Origin: an uncultured Lacinutrix sp.
Lineage (GTDB): Bacteria > Bacteroidota > Bacteroidia > Flavobacteriales > Flavobacteriaceae
Reading direction: 5' to 3'
DNA: 11,167 bases
NCBI GenBank assembly: GCA_937916035.1
Contig: CALGIH010000311.1
Span: 1 to 11,167 of the forward strand
Shown here piece after piece: positions 1 through 6,764 of the stretch. The first letter of the stretch is position 1; each line of letters begins with the position of its first letter. The translations under genes and the position numbers were made by a program. A model generated the notes under the pieces. The model had not been told where the DNA came from. It was given only the letters and a program-made list of their open reading frames with translations, and did not search any database.

Positions 1-7
1 TTTTTCG

Positions 8-1906
8 TTAATATGCACGCTCTTTATTGCCTTCATAAAAATTGATAAATGCTCTGTTTACAACTCGATTACCTCCAGAGGTTGGATAGTTACCAGTAAA
101 ATACCAATCGCCTAAATTTTTAGGGCAAGCTTTATGTAAGTTTTCTATCTTTTGAAAAATGATTTTTACTTCAGCATTTATACTCTCATGACTAAGCAAT
201 GTTGCTATTTTATCAGAAATTTCTTCATCAGAAAATAAATCATAAATTTCTTTAACAAAGTTTTGCACTTCTACATCGTCCAAATCTATTTGTGCTTTAC
301 ATTTTTTATAGACGTCTTCAACAATATGATATTTGTCGGCATCTTTAAGTAATTCTAAGGCAGCTTTAAATGCAATTAGGCTTTCTAGATTAGCCATATC
401 AATACCATAACAATCAGGATATCTAACTTGTGGTGCAGATGAGACCACAACTATTTTCTTAGGGTTTAAACGATCAAGCATTTTAAGAATACTCATTTTA
501 AGAGTAGTGCCACGTACGATACTGTCATCAATAATAACAAGATTATCGGTTGGTTTAATAACGCCATAAGTAACATCATAGACGTGAGCTACTAAATCAT
601 TACGAGTGCTATCCTCTGTAATAAAGGTTCTAAGTTTAACATCTTTAATAGCAATTTTTTCAATTCGAGGTCTTTGTGAAAGTACTTCGGTCACTTTTTC
701 AGATGAAAGCGAACGCTTCCCTTTTAATATCGCTTCTGTTTTTTTCTGATTTAAAAAATCTTCAACTGTTTCTATCATTCCAAAAAAGGATGTTTCCGCA
801 GTATTTGGAATAAATGAAAAGACAGAGTTCTTTATATCGTAGTCAATGCTTTCTAAAACTTTTGGCATAATTAGCTTTCCTAAAAGTTTTCGTTCTTTAT
901 ATATTTCAGCATCACTTCCCCTTGAAAAATAAATACGCTCAAAAGAACATGCCTTTCTTTCTAAAGGTTCTAGTATTTGTTTAATAGAAACTTCACCAGA
1001 TTTTTTAGTAATAATTGCACAACCTGGATCTAATTCTTTTACATCTTCAAAAGCTACATTAAAAACGGTTTGTATTACAGGACGCTCAGAAGCAACGACT
1101 ACTACTTCATCATCTTGATAATAATAAGTTGGGCGAATTCCAGCTGGATCTCGTAAAACGAAAGAGTCACCATGACCAATTAGACCAGCCATTGCATAGC
1201 CACCATCCCAGTTTTTGGCTGCTCTTCTTAAAATTTTTGCCACATTTAAACGTTCGGCAATAAGAGGCGATGCTTCTTTTTTATTGTAACCTTCTTTTTT
1301 TAATTTCTTATAAATTTTGCTAACCGCATCATCAAGAAAATGACCAATCTTTTCCATAATAGTTATGGTGTCAGTATATTCTTTTGGATGTTGTCCTAGT
1401 TCAATAAGATTACTAAACAATTCTTTAACATTGGTCATGTTAAAGTTTCCAGCCATGATTAAATTTCTATGCGTCCAATTGTTTTGCCTCAAAAATGGAT
1501 GTACGCTTTCAACACTATTTTTTCCAAAAGTACCATAACGAACATGGCCTAAAAGTAATTCACCTAAGTAAGGAATGTTCTTTTTTTGAAGAGCAACGTC
1601 ATTAATATACTCAGGATGTTCTAAGAGTTCTTTATTAATTCGCTCATTAATTTGAGCAAAGATATCTTGAATGGGTTGTTGTGCTATGGAGCGCACCCTA
1701 CTTATATAGCGTTCTCCAGGCTTGGTGTCTAATTTTATACTTGCAAAACCAGCGCCATCTTGACCGCGATTGTGCTGTTTTTCCATCATTAGATACATTT
1801 TGTTTACACCATAAAAGGCTGTACCATATTTTTCTTTGTAATATTCAAGAGGTTTTAAAAGCCTAATAAGTGCAATACCACACTCGTGTTTTAAAGCGTC
1901 ACTCAT
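8..1906 (-). CDS. PurF-like amidophosphoribosyltransferase, long (632 aa) Bacteroidota form
   Basis: Class II glutamine amidotransferase joined to a type I phosphoribosyltransferase domain. Canonical PurF makes 5-phosphoribosylamine from PRPP and glutamine, the first step of purine synthesis. The start gives a short pro-segment ending HE before Cys9-Gly-Ile, like the cleaved leader of Bacillus PurF, so Cys9 should be the N-terminal nucleophile. Other visible motifs are RGQDGAG (47-53), GHVRYGT (120-126), LRDPAGIRP (251-259), YFSRGSD (326-332) and the PRPP loop VIIDDSIVRGTT (457-468), followed by YGIDM (500-504). Oddities: it is about 125 residues longer than E. coli PurF, with insertions around 85-115 and 375-420 and a C-terminal extension after about 540. 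The usual NGN of the glutaminase site reads NFN (154-156), and the Lys-Leu-Asn of the flexible catalytic loop is not recognisable. Fold and class are secure. Whether it is the main PurF or a diverged paralogue is open. Last gene of the minus-strand group, just behind a hairpin terminator. Confidence 0.88.
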   Translation of the reverse strand: MSDALKHECGIALIRLLKPLEYYKEKYGTAFYGVNKMYLMMEKQHNRGQDGAGFASIKLDTKPGERYISRVRSIAQQPIQDIFAQINERINKELLEHPEYINDVALQKKNIPYLGELLLGHVRYGTFGKNSVESVHPFLRQNNWTHRNLIMAGNFNMTNVKELFSNLIELGQHPKEYTDTITIMEKIGHFLDDAVSKIYKKLKKEGYNKKEASPLIAERLNVAKILRRAAKNWDGGYAMAGLIGHGDSFVLRDPAGIRPTYYYQDDEVVVVASERPVIQTVFNVAFEDVKELDPGCAIITKKSGEVSIKQILEPLERKACSFERIYFSRGSDAEIYKERKLLGKLIMPKVLESIDYDIKNSVFSFIPNTAETSFFGMIETVEDFLNQKKTEAILKGKRSLSSEKVTEVLSQRPRIEKIAIKDVKLRTFITEDSTRNDLVAHVYDVTYGVIKPTDNLVIIDDSIVRGTTLKMSILKMLDRLNPKKIVVVSSAPQVRYPDCYGIDMANLESLIAFKAALELLKDADKYHIVEDVYKKCKAQIDLDDVEVQNFVKEIYDLFSDEEISDKIATLLSHESINAEVKIIFQKIENLHKACPKNLGDWYFTGNYPTSGGNRVVNRAFINFYEGNKERAY

Positions 1907-1927
1907 TTTTGTTTAGTGTTATAAATT

Positions 1928-1960
1928 AAAAAACGCGCTCAATTTTTGAGCGCGTTTTTT
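1928..1960 (-). terminator. Strong intrinsic terminator after the pfkB-family gene, in the leader of the PurF-like gene
   Basis: A perfect 15-bp inverted repeat (arms 1928-1942 and 1946-1960) with a 3-nt loop has a GC core (GAGCGCG/CGCGCTC) flanked by A and T runs, so it can terminate in either direction. On the minus strand it lies about 74 nt after the kinase stop codon. It ends only 21 nt before the ATG of the PurF-like gene, so it is either the kinase terminator or an attenuator of the gene behind it. No TAnnTTTG element is visible on the minus strand between 1907 and 2033. Confidence 0.88.
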
Positions 1961-2033
1961 TATGATAATTTAATTTTAAATGTTTTTAATATTTGATTTT
2001 TAATGGTCATACTATAATCGTTTTAAAATCATT

Positions 2034-2963
2034 CTATTTATCTAAGACAACTTCAAATTGAGTTAATTGTTTAAATTGCTTTAAACGTTTGTGTATTTCA
2101 TCAGACTGTAAACTCTCCATGCGTTCAGTACCAAATTTTTCTACACAGAATGACGCTAGCGTTGAGCCATAAATAACAGCGTTTTTCATATTTTCAAAGG
2201 AAGTGTCTTCGGTTCTTGCAATATATCCTGCAAATCCTCCAGCAAAGGTGTCTCCAGCTCCTGTTGGATCAAATACTTCTTCTAATGGCAAGGCTGGAGC
2301 ATAAAAAACATTTTCATTATGAAACAATAATGCACCATGCTCACCTTTTTTAATGACCACATATTTTGGTCCCATTGTATGAATTTTTCTAGCAGCAACA
2401 ACCAATGAATATTCTCCAGTTAATTGCCTTGCCTCTTCATCATTAATGGTAATAACATCAACTTTTTTAATAACCTTATGAAGGTCTTCAAGCGCACAAT
2501 CCATCCAGAAATTCATCGTATCTAAAATAACCAATTTTGGTTTGGTTTCCATTTGGTTTAACACACTCATTTGTACCATTGGATGCAAATTACCTAGCAA
2601 TACAAACTCTGCATCTCTATAATCTTCTGGAACTACAGGTTTGAAATCTGCTAATACATTTAACTCAGTAATCAACGTATCACGTGAATTCATATCATTG
2701 TGATATTTCCCACTCCAGAAAAATGTTTTCCCATCTTCAACAATTTCAATTCCTGAAATATCAATATTTCTATTTGAAAGAAGGTCTAAATACTCTTTAG
2801 GAAAATCGCTACCTACAATTGAAACTATTGCAGCATCGAGCTTAAATTGTGAAGCAGCCAAACCTATAAAAGTTGCCGCACCACCAAGTATTTTATCCGT
2901 TTTCCCGAAGGGCGTTTCAATAGCATCAAAGGCTACAGTTCCAACAATGACTAATTTGCTCAT
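2034..2963 (-). CDS. PfkB/ribokinase-family sugar or nucleoside kinase
   Basis: A 309-aa ATP-dependent kinase of the ribokinase fold; such enzymes phosphorylate a hydroxymethyl group on a sugar, nucleoside or similar small molecule. Seen in order: an N-terminal strand with substrate-binding Asp13 in GTVAFD; the di-glycine motif LGGAATFIG (26-34), with Gly27-Gly28; NDEEARQLTG (174-183), the NxxE metal/phosphate motif; and the PfkB signature DPTGAGDTFAGG (232-243), with Asp238 as catalytic base. Length is normal and all catalytic positions are present. The substrate cannot be read from sequence. Neighbours purN and a PurF-like gene make a nucleoside or ribose-type substrate possible, but that is inference. 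The start at 2963 puts the conserved strand SKLVIVG directly after Met and lies shortly behind a consensus promoter. A strong terminator follows the stop. Confidence 0.9.
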   Translation of the reverse strand: MSKLVIVGTVAFDAIETPFGKTDKILGGAATFIGLAASQFKLDAAIVSIVGSDFPKEYLDLLSNRNIDISGIEIVEDGKTFFWSGKYHNDMNSRDTLITELNVLADFKPVVPEDYRDAEFVLLGNLHPMVQMSVLNQMETKPKLVILDTMNFWMDCALEDLHKVIKKVDVITINDEEARQLTGEYSLVVAARKIHTMGPKYVVIKKGEHGALLFHNENVFYAPALPLEEVFDPTGAGDTFAGGFAGYIARTEDTSFENMKNAVIYGSTLASFCVEKFGTERMESLQSDEIHKRLKQFKQLTQFEVVLDK

Positions 2964-2983
2964 AAAGGGTTTAAAATTAGGTG

Positions 2984-2991
2984 CAAATATA
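2984..2991 (-). promoter_or_regulatory. Bacteroidota -7 promoter element (TATATTTG) of the pfkB-family gene
   Basis: The minus strand reads TATATTTGCACC, an exact match to the Bacteroidota TAnnTTTG element. It is placed so that transcription would begin near 2979, giving a leader of about 15 nt before the ATG at 2963. The matching -33 TTTG is not clear; a T-rich stretch lies at the right distance around 3008-3015. This allows the kinase to be transcribed independently of purN and the RNase H gene. Confidence 0.7.
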
Positions 2992-3017
2992 AGCTTTTTT
3001 AATGCTTAAAAACGAAT

Positions 3018-3656
3018 TTATTTCCGCCCAAAATCTGCAGGAATTTCTCCCCAAGCTTTAGTTTCCCATTTTACTATTGTAGTTGTGTAAGTGTTAGTTT
3101 TCAACCAATTTATTGCTCTATCAACTAATGCAAAAAGATCTTTATTTTTTTCAGAACGTTCAAGTTTAGTGTTACAGTTTTTCTTTCTAATCCAGCTCAT
3201 TGCTGTTTTAGAATCTGTATATAGTATGCGATTACTTTGCTTTTGCTTTAAAAAAGCAAGACCATGAACCAAAGCTAAAAATTCGCCAATGTTATTGGTG
3301 CCTTCTTCAAAAGGACCTTGATGAAACAATTGTTTTTTACTTTTGGTATCGACACCACGATATTCCATTTTTCCAGGATTTCCGCTAGAGGCAGCGTCTA
3401 CAGCTATAGAGTTAAAATTAGGTTGTCCAATTTTTTTTAATTGCAATTTAGAAAGGTCACTCTTAAATTTCTTGGCTTTTCCTATATAATCTTTATAGTT
3501 GCCATTTAACGCTTTTTTTGCAGCATCAAATGTTGTAAATGATTTGTATTGTGCTCCTTGAAAATCTTTTATTTGCGCTTTGCAATCATTCCAAGACTCA
3601 AAAACACCTATGTGATGTCCTTTCCAGACTGTGTAGTATTTTTTCTTTTTAGTCAT
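3018..3656 (-). CDS. rnhA: Ribonuclease HI with N-terminal viroplasmin/hybrid-binding domain
   Basis: A 212-aa cytoplasmic endonuclease that cuts the RNA strand of RNA-DNA hybrids, acting on primers and R-loops. Residues 7-48 (YYTVWKGHHIGVF, then FQGAQYKSF) form the viroplasmin-like domain, known as the hybrid-binding domain in eukaryotic RNase H1. A Lys-rich linker (about 50-76) leads to the RNase H catalytic domain, with the four carboxylates in place: Asp87 (VDAAS), Glu125 (NNIGEF), Asp148 (YTDSK) and Asp208 (PADFGRK). This domain combination is usual in Bacteroidota. Its ATG lies inside the end of purN (ATGACTAA shared), so the two are co-transcribed and translation is probably coupled. 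No terminator is seen between its stop and the kinase promoter. Confidence 0.93.
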   Translation of the reverse strand: MTKKKKYYTVWKGHHIGVFESWNDCKAQIKDFQGAQYKSFTTFDAAKKALNGNYKDYIGKAKKFKSDLSKLQLKKIGQPNFNSIAVDAASSGNPGKMEYRGVDTKSKKQLFHQGPFEEGTNNIGEFLALVHGLAFLKQKQSNRILYTDSKTAMSWIRKKNCNTKLERSEKNKDLFALVDRAINWLKTNTYTTTIVKWETKAWGEIPADFGRK

Positions 3657-4215
3657 CTAAAAGAGAATTAACAACATTAGGGAAGTGTTCCATCTCCAGT
3701 ATATGAATTTTTTCAGCCACATCAGCAGCAGAATCATTGCTATTTATATCACATTTAGCTTGAAAAATGATGGCACCTTCATCATAATGTTCATTTATAT
3801 AATGAATAGTGATGCCAGTTTCCTTTTCTTTATTAGCAACAACTGCTTCGTGAACATGCATGCCATACATGCCTTTTCCTCCATATTTTGGTAATAAAGC
3901 AGGATGAATATTTATGACTTTATTTCGAAATTGTGCTAAAATATGTTCTGGAAATTTCCACAGGAATCCCGCAAGTACAATGAGGTCTGGATTTGCTTTT
4001 TTCAAGAGATTAAGCACATCATCTGTCTTGGAGAATGCGGTTTGATTGAATGATAATGCGCTAACATTCAATTTTTTACAACGATCTAAAACTTTGGCAC
4101 GAGGATTGTTAGTCATTACCTGAATAACAGAAGCATTATCTCTGTTGTGAAAAAATACAATTAAATTTTCAGCATTAGTTCCACTTCCGGAAGCAAAAAT
4201 TACAATACGTTTCAT
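3649..4215 (-). CDS. purN: Phosphoribosylglycinamide formyltransferase (GAR transformylase)
   Basis: Transfers a formyl group from 10-formyl-tetrahydrofolate to glycinamide ribonucleotide, the third step of purine synthesis. At 188 aa it has normal PurN length. Motifs: SGSGTN phosphate-binding loop (9-14), VLAGFLWKFP folate region (80-89), catalytic INIHPALLPK with Asn102 and His104 (101-110), GMYGMHVHEAV (115-125), and YDEG with Asp145 (144-147), equivalent to the E. coli Asn106/His108/Asp144 triad. The start is secure because KRIVIFASGSGTN follows Met directly. It is the first gene of the minus-strand group and diverges from acpP across 180 bp. I found no consensus TAnnTTTG for it. Its last 8 bp overlap the RNase H gene. 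Confidence 0.96.
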   Translation of the reverse strand: MKRIVIFASGSGTNAENLIVFFHNRDNASVIQVMTNNPRAKVLDRCKKLNVSALSFNQTAFSKTDDVLNLLKKANPDLIVLAGFLWKFPEHILAQFRNKVINIHPALLPKYGGKGMYGMHVHEAVVANKEKETGITIHYINEHYDEGAIIFQAKCDINSNDSAADVAEKIHILEMEHFPNVVNSLLDD

Positions 4216-4309
4216 TTAAAGATTATAATGTTAAGATTGTTCGACAAAAAAAAGAATAATTATTAACAATTAGGCGTAAAATAAAATACTTCAAGTTAAA
4301 ATACTTAAA

Positions 4310-4332
4310 TTACATTCACATTTTTAATGTAA
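4310..4332. promoter_or_regulatory. Inverted repeat in the purN/acpP divergent gap, candidate operator
   Basis: TTACATT (4310-4316) and AATGTAA (4326-4332) form a 7-bp inverted repeat with a 9-nt spacer, lying just upstream of where the -33 region of the acpP promoter would be. The same gap holds a direct repeat AAAATACTT at 4283-4291 and 4298-4306 (15-bp period). Either could bind a regulator of fatty-acid or purine genes, but in DNA this AT-rich such repeats also arise by chance. Confidence 0.25.
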
Positions 4333-4357
4333 AAGTGCGTTTTAAAATAAAGTTTTT

Positions 4358-4365
4358 TATTTTTG
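4358..4365 (+). promoter_or_regulatory. Bacteroidota -7 promoter element (TATTTTTG) of acpP-fabF
   Basis: The sequence TATTTTTGCACCC matches TAnnTTTG exactly and ends 30 nt before the acpP ATG, giving an expected leader of about 25 nt. The leader (4370-4395) is A/T only and has no Shine-Dalgarno sequence. No clear TTTG is seen at -33. It is the likely main promoter for acpP, fabF and, by partial read-through, rnc. Confidence 0.7.
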
Positions 4366-4395
4366 CACCCTAATTAAAACTTAAAATTAAAGATT

Positions 4396-4629
4396 ATGTC
4401 AGACATTGCATCAAGAGTAAAAGCGATTATCGTAGACAAGTTAGGTGTTGATGAAAACGAAGTTGTAACTGAAGCTAGCTTCACAAACGACTTAGGAGCA
4501 GATTCATTAGACACTGTAGAATTGATTATGGAATTCGAAAAAGAATTCGATATCCAAATTCCAGATGATCAAGCTGAAAACATTGCAACAGTTGGTCAAG
4601 CAATATCATATATTGAAGCCGCAAAATAA
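4396..4629 (+). CDS. acpP: Acyl carrier protein
   Basis: Carries growing acyl chains as thioesters on a 4'-phosphopantetheine arm during type II fatty-acid synthesis in the cytoplasm. The 77-aa product is strongly acidic and has the attachment motif GADSLD with Ser37 as the prosthetic-group site, followed by the helix [12 protein letters not shown] that binds partner enzymes. Length and start are standard. It stands directly before fabF (16-nt gap), one of the enzymes it serves, and behind a consensus promoter. Synonymous codon choice looks regular, as expected for an abundantly expressed gene. Confidence 0.98.
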   Translation: MSDIASRVKAIIVDKLGVDENEVVTEASFTNDLGADSLDTVELIMEFEKEFDIQIPDDQAENIATVGQAISYIEAAK

Positions 4630-4644
4630 ATAACAATTTATTTT
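4623..4644 (+). other. A/T hairpin across the acpP stop and up to the fabF start
   Basis: The arms AAAATAAAT (4623-4631) and ATTTATTTT (4636-4644) are perfectly complementary over 9 bp with a 4-nt loop. The hairpin covers the acpP stop codon and ends one base before the fabF ATG. All pairs are A-U, so it would be weak. It could still affect fabF translation or mRNA processing. There is no extended T run, so it is unlikely to be a terminator. Confidence 0.4.
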
Positions 4645-4645
4645 T

Positions 4646-5896
4646 ATGAATTTAAAGCGAGTTGTAGTTACTGGTTTAGGTGCGCTAACTCCGATAGGAA
4701 ATACCAAAGATGAATTTTGGGATGCTCTTATTAGTGGGAAAAGTGGCGCTGCTCCTATAACATATTTTGATACTGAAAAGTTCAAGACCAAATTCGCTTG
4801 CGAATTAAAAAACTTTAATGCGACTGATTTTCTTGATAGGAAATTAGTGAACAGAATGGATAGATTTACACAGTATGCTATGGTGGCTTCAGATGAAGCC
4901 ATTGTAGACGCTAAGTTAGACCTAGACAAAGTTAATAAATTACGCGTAGGTGTTATTTGGGGAGCTGGTATTGGAGGTCTGGAAACGTTCCAAAATGAAG
5001 TATTAAACTTCGCCGCTGGAGATGGTACACCAAGATTCAATCCGTTCTTTATTCCAAAAATGATAGCAGATATTGCTCCTGGTAATATTTCTATCAAATA
5101 TGGTTTTATGGGACCCAATTACACAACTGTATCAGCTTGTGCTTCTTCTGCAAACGCAATGATTGATGCTTTAAACTATATTCGTTTAGGGTATTGTGAT
5201 GTGATTGTAACAGGAGGAAGTGAAGCAGCTGTAACGATTGCTGGAATGGGTGGCTTTAATGCTATGCACGCACTTTCAACAAGAAATGAAAGCCCTGAAA
5301 CAGCTTCTAGACCTTTTGACGCGACTAGAGATGGTTTTGTTTTAGGTGAAGGTGCAGGTGCAATTATTCTTGAAGAATACGAACACGCAAAAGCAAGAGG
5401 CGCTAAAATTTATGCTGAGGTATTAGGAGGCGGAATGTCTTCGGATGCTTATCATATGACAGCGCCGCATCCAGAAGGAATTGGAGTGATCGCTGTAATG
5501 AAAAATTGTTTAGAAAATGCTGGCGTCTCTCCTGAAGAGGTAGACCACATTAATACACATGGTACTTCTACACCTTTAGGTGATGTAGCAGAGTTAAAGG
5601 CCATCTCTGAAGTGTTTGGAGCACACGCTAAAAACATAAATATTAATTCGACTAAATCTATGACAGGTCATTTGTTGGGTGCTGCTGGAGCTATTGAGTC
5701 TATTTCTGCTATTTTAGCGATGGAACATGGCATTGTACCTCCAACGATTAATCACACAACGTTTGATGAACATATAGACCCTGAATTGAATTTAACGTTG
5801 AATAAAGCACAAAAAAGAGAGGTTAAAGTAGCTATGAGCAATACTTTTGGTTTTGGTGGGCACAACGCTTGTGTACTATTCAAAAAATTAGATTAA
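4646..5896 (+). CDS. fabF: 3-oxoacyl-[acyl-carrier-protein] synthase II
   Basis: Condenses malonyl-ACP with acyl-ACP to extend fatty acids by two carbons. The 416-aa thiolase-fold protein begins RVVVTGLGALTPIG. It has the nucleophilic Cys165 in TVSACASSAN, decarboxylation histidines His305 (NTHGTSTPLGD) and His342 (STKSMTGHLLGAAGA), the conserved Lys337, and the gate motif NTFGFGGHN (399-407). The usual FabF Thr after the GFGG of the gate is His here (GFGGHN), which is common in Bacteroidota and other groups. Length and start are standard. It is in one unit with acpP and ends 7 nt before the rnc ATG. A terminator hairpin starts 31 nt after its stop codon. Confidence 0.97.
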   Translation: MNLKRVVVTGLGALTPIGNTKDEFWDALISGKSGAAPITYFDTEKFKTKFACELKNFNATDFLDRKLVNRMDRFTQYAMVASDEAIVDAKLDLDKVNKLRVGVIWGAGIGGLETFQNEVLNFAAGDGTPRFNPFFIPKMIADIAPGNISIKYGFMGPNYTTVSACASSANAMIDALNYIRLGYCDVIVTGGSEAAVTIAGMGGFNAMHALSTRNESPETASRPFDATRDGFVLGEGAGAIILEEYEHAKARGAKIYAEVLGGGMSSDAYHMTAPHPEGIGVIAVMKNCLENAGVSPEEVDHINTHGTSTPLGDVAELKAISEVFGAHAKNININSTKSMTGHLLGAAGAIESISAILAMEHGIVPPTINHTTFDEHIDPELNLTLNKAQKREVKVAMSNTFGFGGHNACVLFKKLD

Positions 5897-5903
5897 TTAC
5901 TGA

Positions 5904-6644
5904 ATGAACTTCATTCGTAACATATTAAATTCCCGTTCTGAAAGAAACGGGAATTTTTTTATACAGATTAAAAATATAATAGGTCATAAACCTAATACTA
6001 TTAGTTACTACGAAAAAGCGTTCACACATCGTTCTATGAACATTCGTGATGCGCAGGGAATTCCATTTAATTACGAACGTTTAGAATTTGTTGGTGATGC
6101 CATGTTGAGCGCAGTGATTGCATCTCATTTATTTAATGAAGCACCACAAGGCGATGAAGGTTATTTAACCAAGATGCGTTCTAAAATAGTGAGTCGTGAG
6201 CATCTAAACGAGCTTGGTAAAGATTTAAATCTTATTGACTTAGTTGAGACTAAAATTCCTAAAGTTAATTTTGGTAATAATATTCATGGAAACCTCTTTG
6301 AGGCTTTGGTTGGTGCTATATATTTAGATAAAGGTTATAAAAGTTGTCAGCGTTTTATTTTTGATACAGTTATAATTCCACATGTAGATATTGAACAATT
6401 GGAAGGAAAAGTGATAAGCTATAAAAGCCTATTAATTGAATGGTGTCAGAAAGAAAAAAAGACCTTTGATTATCAAGTTTACGATGACACAGGTAATGAT
6501 GAACTCAGACATTTTTCTGTAAAACTTTCCATAAACAACAAAATTATAGCAAAAGCCAGAGCAACTTCAAAAAAGAAAGCTGAAGAAAAAGCTTCAAAAC
6601 GAGCTTTTTTTGTATTTCAGAATAAAATATCAAGGGCTTTTTAA
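5904..6644 (+). CDS. rnc: Ribonuclease III
   Basis: Cleaves double-stranded RNA in rRNA precursors, mRNAs and antisense duplexes. The 246-aa product has the endonuclease domain (about 18-160) with signature ERLEFVGDAM (58-67), HRSMN (42-46), and the second catalytic patch GNLFEALVGAIYLD (129-142), then a double-stranded RNA-binding domain (about 172-240) with the basic ARATSKKKAEEKAS helix. Metal ligands by alignment to E. coli are Glu61, Asp65 and Glu133. The position of E. coli Asp114 is Asn130, probably usual in this lineage. The ATG at 5904 is preferred because the N-terminal residues up to FTHRS are the usual flavobacterial start, and the next Met (45) would remove the first helices. A terminator-like hairpin lies within codons 8-19. 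Confidence 0.95.
   Translation: MNFIRNILNSRSERNGNFFIQIKNIIGHKPNTISYYEKAFTHRSMNIRDAQGIPFNYERLEFVGDAMLSAVIASHLFNEAPQGDEGYLTKMRSKIVSREHLNELGKDLNLIDLVETKIPKVNFGNNIHGNLFEALVGAIYLDKGYKSCQRFIFDTVIIPHVDIEQLEGKVISYKSLLIEWCQKEKKTFDYQVYDDTGNDELRHFSVKLSINNKIIAKARATSKKKAEEKASKRAFFVFQNKISRAF
5927..5960 (+). terminator. Intrinsic terminator hairpin after fabF, embedded in the start of rnc
   Basis: The arms 5927-5937 (AAATTCCCGTT) and 5946-5956 (AACGGGAATTT) pair perfectly over 11 bp around the 8-nt loop CTGAAAGA and run into a tract of seven Ts (5954-5960). It has the usual intrinsic-terminator layout and position for fabF, yet it lies inside the rnc coding frame. It probably lets part of transcription through, lowering rnc relative to acpP-fabF. 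A dsRNA hairpin here could also be a substrate of RNase III itself. Confidence 0.7.
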
Positions 6645-6736
6645 AATTCTATCAAGTTATTATTTAACTATAACGTTTTCGTATTAAATTACCATTAAGA
6701 ATTGACGACACATGCTATTAAATAAGGGCAAAGTGC

Positions 6737-6744
6737 TATATTTA
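6737..6744 (+). promoter_or_regulatory. Near-consensus -7 element (TATATTTA) before the IPExxxVDY gene
   Basis: TATATTTA differs from TAnnTTTG only in the last base and lies 20 nt before the ATG at 6765, with an expected leader of about 15 nt. The gap between rnc and this gene (120 bp) is where a new promoter would be expected. No -33 TTTG is evident. Confidence 0.45.
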
Positions 6745-6764
6745 CAATTCTCAATGTACTAATT

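Noticed and set aside
3685..3894. A plus-strand open frame across purN.
   Set aside because: It is antisense to the catalytic part of PurN and its Phe/Ile/Ser-rich composition is a by-product of AT-rich complementary DNA.
4606..5118. A 170-codon open frame on the minus strand opposite the start of fabF.
   Set aside because: It lies wholly antisense to acpP/fabF, which have strong family matches; the translation has no recognisable domain and looks like a shadow frame.
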